NCBI GenBank assembly: GCA_913064755.1
Contig: CAJYBQ010000132.1
Span: forward strand, 1 to 7,918
DNA: 7,918 bases
Reading direction: 5' to 3'
DNA from: an uncultured Alphaproteobacteria bacterium
Lineage (GTDB): Bacteria; Pseudomonadota; Alphaproteobacteria; Minwuiales; Minwuiaceae
Notes under the pieces: generated by a model
The model's input: only the letters and a program-made list of their open reading frames with translations
Told to the model about the DNA's origin: nothing
Databases searched by the model: none
Program-made: the position numbers and the translations under genes
Shown: piece after piece, positions 1 to 6,431 of the stretch
Numbering within the stretch: the first letter of the stretch is position 1
How the letters are laid out: every line of letters starts with the position of its first letter

Positions 1-121
1 CCTGCACGCCGCGTTCCACGACCCCGGCAGCGCGGAAGTTGTTGTAGATCAGGCTGAGAACATAGAACCCGAGCAACGCCAGTACGGCGAATGCAGCGGT
101 ATTTACCAGTCCGAATTCCAT
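1..121 (-). CDS. N-terminus of a small membrane-anchored protein (partial, runs off the window start)
   Basis: An ATG at 121-119 opens a frame that stays open for 40 codons to the window edge. A good ribosome binding site precedes it (AAGGGGG at 133-127, five bases before the ATG). The peptide begins MEFGLVNTAAFAVLALLGFY and continues with a hydrophobic stretch at about residues 8-25, so it has one N-terminal membrane helix or an uncleaved signal anchor. It is followed by IYNNFRAAGVVERGVQ. A helix followed by a Tyr-Asn pair and an Arg/Val/Glu-rich segment loosely resembles the start of LemA-family proteins, but 40 residues with a one-residue gap are too little to name it. It is the last gene seen in the minus-strand cluster, 82 bases after the outer-membrane protein, with a strong hairpin between them. 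Too short to infer a function. Confidence 0.62.
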   Translation of the reverse strand, partial: MEFGLVNTAAFAVLALLGFYVLSLIYNNFRAAGVVERGVQ

Positions 122-155
122 TCTGTCCCCCTTCAGAAAGCCGTTCCGTCAAATC

Positions 156-197
156 ATGCCGCCTGGCGGGGCTGCAAGGCAACCCGCCAGGCGGCAT
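156..197 (-). terminator. Strong GC-rich hairpin after the outer-membrane protein gene (terminator or attenuator)
   Basis: A perfect 15-base inverted repeat (183-197 pairing with 156-170) encloses a 12-base loop. It starts seven bases after the TGA of the outer-membrane protein gene. On the minus strand it is followed by GATTT, which is only a weak U-run. The very stable stem fits an intrinsic terminator, or a partial terminator or 3'-end protecting stem, between this gene and the next one, whose ATG lies 35 bases beyond. No comparable U-run follows on the plus strand. Confidence 0.6.
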
Positions 198-203
198 CCC
201 TGA

Positions 204-1718
204 TCAGAACTTGCGACGCACCTCGAAACGGACGCCGCCGATGTCGTCGTCTCCGCCACCACGGAAGCCGTACATGGCGTCGGCGCGAATGATCCAGGCC
301 TTGGATACCGGCAGCTGCCAGCGTACGCCGAGAGCGTACTGGTCACCGGAGATATTGGCCTGTTCGCCATACTGCTGCACCGTCGCGGCCTCGAGCACCA
401 GCTGCTGGTCGAGGTTGAACAGGTACTGGATGCCGACCGCACCACCGAAGGTGTCCGCGGCGGTATCATCCAGGAACGGGAAGCCGGTGAGGCCGTCCGT
501 CTCGAAGTTGATACCCGTATTCACCAGCAGACCCTCTGCATTGGCCAGCGGCTGCGGACGGTTGAGGCCGAAGAAGAAGTTGGCATAGGGGATCAGCGTA
601 TAGGGCTTGGGGGTCATCCAGCTGGTTTCGAGCAGGAAGGCCATGCCGTTGCCGAGATCCCGGCCACCGTCTTCACGCGCCTGGCGGCTGATGAAGCTGC
701 GCAGCGAGTAGGAGAAGATGTTCTTGTAGCGGGAGGACCACGAAATACCCAGGCTGTGCAGGTCCTGGTCACCGATCTTGCCCCGGTCGGCATCGAGGAT
801 GCCGTAGCCGATTTCCAGGTAACCCTCGCGCGCTTCGATGAAGGCATGGGCACCGTAGGCCTGGACACTGTGATCGGCCACACCACCGCTGAGATCGCGG
901 ATGGCGGCATTGTTCACGTCGTTGAAGCCGTAGAACAGCGTGAAGTCCATGTTCGTGATGTCGAGCACCGGCGAGTTGATGGCCGGAAACGAGACAGCAC
1001 CGCCGAAGATCGCATCGTCCATCCAGAGGCCGTTCTGGAAGAACAGCGGGACGAAACCGAACGTGAAGGGACGGTCCGTCTTGTAGTACTCACCCGTGAT
1101 ACCGGACAGGATGTTCGCCGCATCACCTTCGAAGAACAGCGTCTCCAGGTTCAGGTTGAACTCCGCCTCGCAGCCGTCGTTCTTGTCGTTTCCGGCCAGT
1201 TCGCAACGGGTGAAATCCTTGCCGTTGTCAATCGGCCGGATGAAGGCATGCAGACGCTCTGTCGACGTGATCTTCATGTCGATGTCGATGTTCAGGCGCG
1301 TGGCGATCTGTGCCAGCTCGTTGTCACCGAAATCGTTGAACGCGACGGCCGTGCGCCAGTCACCGAAGGCCTGGACGGCAAAGTTCGTCGGGTTCAGTTC
1401 GCCGAAGACATCGCTCGGTTCCGGCAACTGGCCAGGCACGTACTGCTTGCGGCCAAGTTCGAACAACGGACGCGGCGCGACCACCTCCGACTTGCCGCCG
1501 TAGATGGCGAGCTGTGCATCGATGTCGTAGGGGTCATGCGCGTAGTCGGGATCCGCCTTGAAGGCATCATCCTGCAGTTGCACGCGCTTCGCACCCGGCG
1601 ACATCTTTGGATTGTAATCCTCGGCAGCGAAGGTTGTGCCGGCGAAAACGGTAAGCGCCGCGACAGCCGTGAGGCTCGCGACAGACCGTCGTACTTGACG
1701 GAGATTCAGAATACTCAA
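204..1718 (-). CDS. Outer-membrane beta-barrel protein (porin-like)
   Basis: A 504-residue protein. It begins with a cleavable Sec signal: positive N-terminus with Arg 7/10/11, hydrophobic core about 13-28, and a TTFAA-ED cleavage region near residue 32. The mature part alternates polar and aromatic residues typical of amphipathic beta-strands and ends in RFEVRRKF. A C-terminal Phe with alternating hydrophobic residues is the usual recognition signal for outer-membrane barrel assembly. About 470 mature residues would suit a barrel of roughly 16-18 strands, clearly smaller than MtrB-type conduit barrels. Two cysteines (172 and 183) sit close together and could form a loop disulfide. The start is TTG at 1718: a perfect AGGAGG lies five bases upstream (1729-1724) and the signal peptide begins directly there. 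It lies 95 bases behind the cytochrome genes on the same strand, so it may form the outer-membrane part of that system. I do not recognise the exact family, and substrate specificity cannot be read from the sequence. Confidence 0.87.
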   Translation of the reverse strand: MSILNLRQVRRSVASLTAVAALTVFAGTTFAAEDYNPKMSPGAKRVQLQDDAFKADPDYAHDPYDIDAQLAIYGGKSEVVAPRPLFELGRKQYVPGQLPEPSDVFGELNPTNFAVQAFGDWRTAVAFNDFGDNELAQIATRLNIDIDMKITSTERLHAFIRPIDNGKDFTRCELAGNDKNDGCEAEFNLNLETLFFEGDAANILSGITGEYYKTDRPFTFGFVPLFFQNGLWMDDAIFGGAVSFPAINSPVLDITNMDFTLFYGFNDVNNAAIRDLSGGVADHSVQAYGAHAFIEAREGYLEIGYGILDADRGKIGDQDLHSLGISWSSRYKNIFSYSLRSFISRQAREDGGRDLGNGMAFLLETSWMTPKPYTLIPYANFFFGLNRPQPLANAEGLLVNTGINFETDGLTGFPFLDDTAADTFGGAVGIQYLFNLDQQLVLEAATVQQYGEQANISGDQYALGVRWQLPVSKAWIIRADAMYGFRGGGDDDIGGVRFEVRRKF

Positions 1719-1723
1719 TTTCC

Positions 1724-1729
1724 CCTCCT
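1724..1729 (-). promoter_or_regulatory. Ribosome binding site fixing a TTG start
   Basis: AGGAGG on the minus strand is followed by GGAAA and then TTG at 1718-1716. The perfect match and five-base spacing decide for the TTG start of the outer-membrane protein, which also places the signal peptide correctly at the N-terminus. Confidence 0.8.
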
Positions 1730-1767
1730 GCTCCGGTTCGGAGCGCCCTCATTCACCCGATCGGGCC

Positions 1768-1791
1768 CGGGGTGGCCCGCCGGCCACCCCG
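1768..1791 (-). other. Intergenic hairpin between the cytochrome and outer-membrane protein genes
   Basis: A perfect 10-base-pair GC-rich stem (1768-1777 with 1782-1791) has a four-base loop. It lies in the 95-base gap after the TAG at 1816-1814. On the minus strand the stem is followed by a second palindrome, CCCGATCGGG (1756-1765), with no U-run, so it is not a classical intrinsic terminator. It may slow transcription, protect the 3' end of the cytochrome message or set a processing point. I saw no convincing -35/-10 promoter in the gap. Confidence 0.5.
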
Positions 1792-1813
1792 AAGTCCTTG
1801 TCCGGTCGAGATC

Positions 1814-2665
1814 CTACTGGACCTCGATCTCAACCGTGTAGGGATGCATGTCGAGCATCCACTGGTTCATCGACTGCTCCATCTCCTTCGTCGCGCCAAC
1901 AAAGCGCATGAAGTAGATCGGTTCGGCCCGGCTGCGCATCCGCACCGAGAGACGATAGGTCCCCGGCTTGGTCATCAGTTCACCCGGCACGGAGTACTTG
2001 GCTTCCCGATCGCCAAGCGGCGGGATCGAGCGGCCTTCCATCCGCACGAATGCGGGATGGTTCAACACCGTGGTCGGGATGTTCGGCTGACGCAGGAACG
2101 GACGCTGATCAACATCGAAGTTGACGGGCAGGAACATTTCCCGATCCGTGCCCTTGATGTTGGTCGTCAGGAACTTCGTCTGAAGATTGAACAGCTGATC
2201 ATCGTGGGCGATCTTGCCGCTCTGCACATCTTCGGAATGAAGGTCCGCCATGTCACCCGCGCTGTCGACGTAGCCCGATTCCCAGATACGATTGCCGTCG
2301 GGATCGGTCAGCGCGACGTTCAGCCAGATTTCCGGCTGGGCGCCCAGGCTGCCGGACGGCAGGTTGTGACCCGAGTTGACGTTGGTGATCAGGTAATTGA
2401 AGTCGAAGTCCTTGCCGGCAACGGGCTGGCCGTCGAAGAACGGACCATCGAGATGGCTGCCGTTCTCCATGACCTGACGCCGCAGTTCCCGCTTGTATTC
2501 CAGACCCTCGATGTTCTCGTCGATGATCTCGCGGGCTTCGAAGCGGTCATCCTCGTTGTCCCAGACCTCGGGGAATTCGACTTCGATCTCGCCATCGGCG
2601 ACCTTGTCCTCGAAATCTTCCGTGCCCCAACCTGCGCGGTAATCGAACTGCAGCCACTCTTCCAT
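1814..2665 (-). CDS. C-terminal half of an interrupted multiheme cytochrome c (non-heme, GHNLPSG domain)
   Basis: A 283-residue open frame starting at ATG 2665. It has no signal peptide, no heme motif and no Shine-Dalgarno upstream. It lies in exactly the same frame as the five-heme cytochrome and is separated from it by TGA plus one Ser codon. The N-terminal part, beginning MEEWLQFDYRAGWG, is acidic and helical (residues 1-65). Residues about 85-283 look like a beta-sandwich and contain NVNSGHNLPSG (95-105). A Gly-His-x-x-Pro-[ST]-Gly motif is common in C-terminal domains of periplasmic multiheme cytochromes, where the His can serve as a distal heme ligand. The later segment (PGTYRLSVRMRSR and the C-terminal YTVEIEVQ) also reads as beta-strands. 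I infer this is the C-terminal domain of the upstream cytochrome, cut off by a nonsense or frameshift change. If translated alone by stop-start coupling it would stay in the cytoplasm without its heme partner, so it is probably non-functional unless the stop is an error or is read through. Confidence 0.75.
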   Translation of the reverse strand: MEEWLQFDYRAGWGTEDFEDKVADGEIEVEFPEVWDNEDDRFEAREIIDENIEGLEYKRELRRQVMENGSHLDGPFFDGQPVAGKDFDFNYLITNVNSGHNLPSGSLGAQPEIWLNVALTDPDGNRIWESGYVDSAGDMADLHSEDVQSGKIAHDDQLFNLQTKFLTTNIKGTDREMFLPVNFDVDQRPFLRQPNIPTTVLNHPAFVRMEGRSIPPLGDREAKYSVPGELMTKPGTYRLSVRMRSRAEPIYFMRFVGATKEMEQSMNQWMLDMHPYTVEIEVQ

Positions 2666-2668
2666 GGA

Positions 2669-2671
2669 TCA
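2669..2671 (-). other. In-frame TGA separating two halves of one cytochrome gene
   Basis: The TGA ends the five-heme frame (last residues TAPRAI), and the same frame continues after it as Ser-Met-Glu-Glu-Trp. There are two readings. One is a simple nonsense codon. The other is a compensating pair of one-base indels: shifting after MGL at about 2692 gives PAHRAARDL, and dropping the A at 2669 restores SMEEWL. The second reading gives a more natural peptide and a continuous protein of about 590 residues. Confidence 0.7.
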
Positions 2672-3589
2672 GATCGCGCGCGGCGCGGTGGGCGGGCAGA
2701 GGCCCATGTGGGCGAGCGGGTCGGCAGGCACGGAGAAGGGATGTTTGTGGCGGGCACGGCCAGTATGGATTGCCGTGCCGGTCACGACCGCTGCCGGACC
2801 ACGGGCGTAGCCATTCGGCAGGCCGGGGTCCTTGCCCATGTGGCATTCCTGGCAGGTGATGCCCTTCGCATTGGCCGGGCTGTCACGATACTGGTCCCAG
2901 ACGACTTCGAGCTTGATGCCCAGGTTCACCGCAACCTGGTGGCAGCTGACACAGAATTCCGACTTCGAAATCTGCGTGAACTTGACCACCTCGGTGTGGA
3001 TCTGGTTGCCGCGCTCTTCCTCGTTGGTCGCAACGCGGTAGTAGCTCTTGTCTTCCAGAACCTTCTTCAGGCCTTCGCCATCGGAGTTCGTGTAGACCGG
3101 CGAATAGATCTTGCCCGGCTCGATACGGCGTTCGCCGTTGGCCTTGGCATAGGTGTCCTTCACGCGGTGACAGGTGATGCACGTGATACCTTCACGCGAA
3201 ACCTGGCTGCGTTCCCAGAGCGGCGCTGCGCGGCTTTCGCCAAGCGTGGTGCCCACACTCTGATGGCACCGGACACAGAATGTGCCGATGGTACCCTGCG
3301 TGAGATTGGTGATCGCCTGTTCGAACTTGTGGAACATGGGGGAGATCGACGCATAGGCGTGGTTCGAAGACGACCACTCCTTGTAGATCTCCTCATGGCA
3401 TGCCGCACATTTCGAGGCACTCGGGAACACTTCTTCAGAGAAGATCTCCGTATGCGCCACATCCGCTTCGCTGGCTTCCTGGGCGTCAACCTGCGTTGAC
3501 ATGCCAAGAAACAGCACGGCTGCGATCAGTGATAGAAATAGACGGGCCAACTGCGTGTTTCCACGCTGGCCCCCAAACGCGTCCAACAT
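2669..3589 (-). CDS. Secreted pentaheme cytochrome c, c554-like (N-terminal half of an interrupted gene)
   Basis: A 306-residue protein with a Sec signal (hydrophobic core about 15-30, likely cleavage near VDA-QE at 35-36), so the hemes are periplasmic. Five canonical CXXCH heme c sites are visible: 61-65, 105-109, 137-141, 213-217 and 246-250. The first is followed by EEIYKEWSSSNHA, a pattern typical of the cytochrome c554/c-prime (HAO-related) superfamily, where a downstream His is a distal ligand. The start is ATG 3589: AGGAGG lies six bases upstream, whereas a TTG at 3595 would overlap that site. The ribosome binding site sits in the last codons of the ten-heme gene, whose TGA is three bases before this ATG, so the two are coupled. 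The frame ends abruptly at TGA 2671-2669 after an odd Pro-rich tail (LCPPTAPRAI), and homologous-looking sequence resumes in frame directly after it. Likely role: periplasmic electron carrier or terminal redox enzyme fed by the ten-heme cytochrome. The substrate is unknown. Confidence 0.88.
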   Translation of the reverse strand: MLDAFGGQRGNTQLARLFLSLIAAVLFLGMSTQVDAQEASEADVAHTEIFSEEVFPSASKCAACHEEIYKEWSSSNHAYASISPMFHKFEQAITNLTQGTIGTFCVRCHQSVGTTLGESRAAPLWERSQVSREGITCITCHRVKDTYAKANGERRIEPGKIYSPVYTNSDGEGLKKVLEDKSYYRVATNEEERGNQIHTEVVKFTQISKSEFCVSCHQVAVNLGIKLEVVWDQYRDSPANAKGITCQECHMGKDPGLPNGYARGPAAVVTGTAIHTGRARHKHPFSVPADPLAHMGLCPPTAPRAI

Positions 3590-3591
3590 CC

Positions 3592-5616
3592 TCAACCTCC
3601 TTCCCTACCGGTTTCTTTCACAGTCTGGGCCTGGTGTTGAAAACCCATCGTGCGATTGAACCCCGGCTCCAGGTGGTACTCATGACAAAGCTGACAGTCC
3701 TGCTTGACCCTGCCTGCAGTATGACACTGAGAGCAGGTTTCCTGCGCAACCGGCAGGAAGCCAGGAGCAAAGTTCGTTGCGTCGTTCTGCTTGTATGACG
3801 CGGCGAACGCAGCTTCGGGATTCTGCTTGTGACAGGTTGCACAGAGCGTACCCGGCCCCAGCAGATTTACGTGTGGCTTGTGGTCGTATTTGACATAGGG
3901 CCGATCATTCACCGGTTGATAACCCCATTCCACCATCAAGCCGCTTGCAGTCTCTTCCGTATCGGCTTTCGTGTCGGTGATTTCGGTCACAGCGTGACAC
4001 TTCGTGCAATTGCCGAGGCCCGAGTCCGACGTCAGCAGCCCGCTGAGCGCCGCGGCCTGTTCGACCACGATCTCATCGGCGTCTGCCGCAACGGCATCGC
4101 GCTCCGCATTGATGGCGAAGTCGAACCAGGCCCTTGCGACCGGATCGGCATGGCCATTCGGCTGGTACATGACGGAAAGCCCGTCCGACGACCAGCCACC
4201 GCCCTGCACGTCGCTGGGCGATTCGTACTCGACCTTCTGCATCCAGGCACAGGCGGCCTGCCGCAGCAGTTCGCCGTCCAGACCGGCGAGCATCACCGGA
4301 ATGTTGTGGTTGCCCGGCACGGCTTCCAGCCGCGCCATCAGGGTATCGACCCCCGATTCGGCCAGTTCCGGATAAAGCGTCCCGACCACGTCGAGATAGC
4401 CGTCCGGATCATCCGCGGCGACGCCGAGCACCAGGGCCAAGGCCGCGGGCAGGTTGTCGCCATTGTCCTCGTAGAAGAACTCGTCCGGCTCCAGCGCCTC
4501 GAGCTCGCCGGACTGCGCGGCCTCGCGCAGCAGTTCGACCTCTTCCGGTGTCGGGGCGCAGAATTCCGCGACCGCGTCCGCATCGAACGGATCTTCTTCC
4601 ATGTAGGGCACGTTCAGGATCGCGAGCTTGCGATCGACGATGCCGCCCAGGTGACAGGACGAGCAATTCTGCTCGAAACTGCCCGGCGGCACGGTCAGAC
4701 CGGCCTTCTCGATCTGGTGGCAGTCGACGCAGCCGCGGGTTTCGCCCGCAGGCAGCTTCTCGGGGAAATGCTTGGAGAAGTGACTGACATGGTCGAACGC
4801 GATGGCCGGACGACGGTCATGCGGATAGCGGTCACCGAATGCCGGGTGATCCTTGCCGAAGGCCTTGATCGATTCCGTGTGGCAGCTGTTGCACTGCGCG
4901 TCCTTCCTCGTGGCGATGTTCGCGGCCTCGCCCTTGTGCTCCGTGTGGCACATTACGCAATCGGTCTTCATGCCGGCGCTGGGGGACGATGTGCTGAACG
5001 CGGCACCGGCCGCTGCCGTGAAGGTGGCATTGTGGGGCGACGTGGCCGCGCCACCGAAGCTGTGGCAATCGACGCAGCTGTCACCCACGGACTGGCTGGT
5101 GACGAAGGCATTGGCCCAGGCGACGACGCCCTTGCCGTGGTTCTCGTGGCAGGCCTGGCATCCCTTTTCCTCGAGCGCGAAGTTCGAATGCGCGCCGGAA
5201 AGCGCGCCTGGCATGATCGACGACAGCGCCGACTTCTCGCCGACGAATGATTCCGGCGTGAAATGCAGGAAGGCGGCGATGACTGAAATCACGAACGCCG
5301 CGACGAGCCAGGATATCTGCTGACGCCGACGACGCATCGACGGCCGCGGCGTGCAGGGCGGGTGGCTCTGACAGCAGGTACCGTCAGGCAGCGGGCCATC
5401 CTTGCAGGGGCCACCGGCACTCGGCGGACGACGACATTCCCAGCGGTCGCCATTGCGGAACGGACGACATTCGGTGGTTCCACCGCAGGTGCCATTGAAA
5501 TTGGGGCCCCGGCTGCACGGCTTGCCGAATTCACAGGCACGACCGCAGACAAACGGGAACGTGGGCCGTTCATAGGCGCTCTTCTGGTAACTGTAGCGAT
5601 CGGAGTCAGTAATCAT
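3592..5616 (-). CDS. Membrane-anchored decaheme cytochrome c with a cytoplasmic Cys-rich N-terminus
   Basis: A 674-residue protein in three parts. Residues 1-93 are hydrophilic with ten cysteines (24, 28, 34, 44, 50, 61, 71, 81, 82, 88). RPSMRRRRQQ precedes a single membrane helix at about 101-119, so by the positive-inside rule the Cys-rich part is cytoplasmic and the rest periplasmic. Ten canonical CXXCH sites follow: 153-157, 181-185, 220-224, 242-246, 296-300, 318-322, 537-541, 592-596, 628-632 and 641-645. Between hemes 6 and 7 lies a heme-free, acidic insert of about 215 residues containing GWSSDGLSVMYQPNGHADP. The ATG overlaps the cytochrome b stop as ATGA and has no Shine-Dalgarno of its own, which implies translational coupling. 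Likely role: moving electrons between the membrane cytochrome b and periplasmic partners such as the adjacent pentaheme protein. The Cys-rich region could bind an Fe-S cluster or zinc, but the spacing matches no ferredoxin I know. No sign of disruption. Confidence 0.9.
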   Translation of the reverse strand: MITDSDRYSYQKSAYERPTFPFVCGRACEFGKPCSRGPNFNGTCGGTTECRPFRNGDRWECRRPPSAGGPCKDGPLPDGTCCQSHPPCTPRPSMRRRRQQISWLVAAFVISVIAAFLHFTPESFVGEKSALSSIMPGALSGAHSNFALEEKGCQACHENHGKGVVAWANAFVTSQSVGDSCVDCHSFGGAATSPHNATFTAAAGAAFSTSSPSAGMKTDCVMCHTEHKGEAANIATRKDAQCNSCHTESIKAFGKDHPAFGDRYPHDRRPAIAFDHVSHFSKHFPEKLPAGETRGCVDCHQIEKAGLTVPPGSFEQNCSSCHLGGIVDRKLAILNVPYMEEDPFDADAVAEFCAPTPEEVELLREAAQSGELEALEPDEFFYEDNGDNLPAALALVLGVAADDPDGYLDVVGTLYPELAESGVDTLMARLEAVPGNHNIPVMLAGLDGELLRQAACAWMQKVEYESPSDVQGGGWSSDGLSVMYQPNGHADPVARAWFDFAINAERDAVAADADEIVVEQAAALSGLLTSDSGLGNCTKCHAVTEITDTKADTEETASGLMVEWGYQPVNDRPYVKYDHKPHVNLLGPGTLCATCHKQNPEAAFAASYKQNDATNFAPGFLPVAQETCSQCHTAGRVKQDCQLCHEYHLEPGFNRTMGFQHQAQTVKETGREGG
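3596..3601 (-). promoter_or_regulatory. Ribosome binding site of the pentaheme cytochrome, inside the end of the decaheme gene
   Basis: AGGAGG on the minus strand is followed by TTGAGG and ATG at 3589-3587. It uses the last Glu-Gly-Gly codons of the decaheme gene, tying translation of the two cytochromes together. It also rules out TTG at 3595 as the start. Confidence 0.82.
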
Positions 5617-6431
5617 AGGAGATACACATGGACCAGAATGATGTGCCAGATCATCACCAGGAATATACCGACGGCGAGGGGCACGTGGAAAAGAAGCCAG
5701 ATCTTCAGGAAACCGTTCACCGCGTAGGCGAAATCCAGACGATTCTTGATCTGCGCCAGGTCTTCGAGCTGCCGCAGGTAGGTTTCTTCCGTGTCATCGA
5801 CATAGCGACGCATGGCCGTGAACTCGCGGCGGATCCAGGCGCGTCCTGACTGGGCACCGAAGAAGTGGCTGAACAGGAATCGCGGACGACGGAAGAACCA
5901 GGCGAGTGTCTCGATATAATATTGCGCGAGGGTATCGGAGGCCGTCTTGTCAGCGGCCTCTTCCACGATCCGCTCCGCGTTCTCGCGAATGTCGGAGAGT
6001 TCGTGCGGGATACGCTCCCAGATGATTTCCATGCCGTTGTCGGTCAGGCGCTTGGGCAGGATGCGCTGCAGCCAGTAGCCCAGGATGCCGGACAGGCTGA
6101 CCAGGTAGAACAGCGCGGCAAAGAGCTGTTCGTAGGCACCTTCGGGCCAGAAGACCCCGTTGGTGTGGACGAAGAACACGGCGATCGCGAAGACGCCGGC
6201 GACACCATGCGCCGCGGTCCAGTATGCGCCACGCCCCAGCGGAATCATGGCAAGCCGCTTGCGGACATTGAACAGCGCCAGGAAGACGAATATCCCGGCC
6301 AGCGTGTAGCCGGTCACGATCGCCGGCTCGCCATTGTGCAACCAGGTCTGCCAGGCATTCCAGGCCACCAGCACGAAACCGCCGATGGCGAGCAGCCAGA
6401 AGATGATCAGGGCGCGATGCAATGACCTCAT
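5613..6431 (-). CDS. Cytochrome b-like integral membrane protein
   Basis: A 272-residue protein with five predicted helices: about 8-28, 38-56, 70-90, 102-124 and 238-270. A hydrophilic, charged loop of about 110 residues lies between helices 4 and 5. His residues within or next to helices are candidate heme b ligands: H75 and H89 around helix 3, and H249, H263 and H268 in helix 5. This suggests a mono- or diheme quinone-reactive or electron-transfer cytochrome b, but the exact family is not certain. Its ATG overlaps the stop of the CNB/ferredoxin gene as ATGA (6431-6428), with AGGAG further upstream. Its own TGA overlaps the next ATG in the same way (5616-5613). This tight stoichiometric arrangement suggests the Fe-S protein, this subunit and the decaheme cytochrome form one complex, with this protein carrying electrons across or into the inner membrane. 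The large loop containing RRPRFLFSHFFGAQ may dock a partner, which is inference. Confidence 0.82.
   Translation of the reverse strand: MRSLHRALIIFWLLAIGGFVLVAWNAWQTWLHNGEPAIVTGYTLAGIFVFLALFNVRKRLAMIPLGRGAYWTAAHGVAGVFAIAVFFVHTNGVFWPEGAYEQLFAALFYLVSLSGILGYWLQRILPKRLTDNGMEIIWERIPHELSDIRENAERIVEEAADKTASDTLAQYYIETLAWFFRRPRFLFSHFFGAQSGRAWIRREFTAMRRYVDDTEETYLRQLEDLAQIKNRLDFAYAVNGFLKIWLLFHVPLAVGIFLVMIWHIILVHVYLL

Noticed and set aside
204..1718. Calling the outer-membrane protein MtrB/PioB-like
   Set aside because: It is shorter than those barrels and lacks the N-terminal CXXC typical of MtrB; only a generic barrel assignment is supported.
756..1841. A 361-codon plus-strand open frame opposite the outer-membrane protein
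   Set aside because: Low-complexity Val/Arg/Glu-rich translation without domains. The minus frame has signal peptide, Shine-Dalgarno and terminal Phe.
2630..2671. TGA 2671-2669 as a selenocysteine codon
   Set aside because: No redox motif surrounds it, I saw no convincing stem-loop just downstream, and the flanking peptide is better explained by nonsense or a frameshift pair.
1772..3499. A 575-codon open frame on the plus strand opposite the pentaheme cytochrome and its C-terminal half
   Set aside because: It is in codon register with the minus-strand frame, as expected for a shadow in GC-rich coding DNA. The minus strand shows five CXXCH motifs, a signal peptide and a ribosome binding site; the plus frame has no recognisable domain.
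3587..3595. TTG at 3595 as the start of the pentaheme cytochrome
   Set aside because: It would overlap the spacer right after AGGAGG (3601-3596); ATG 3589 has the correct six-base spacing.
3829..5250. A 473-codon plus-strand open frame opposite the decaheme gene
   Set aside because: Same codon-register shadow effect. The opposite strand has most of the ten heme motifs in this interval and clear gene overlaps.
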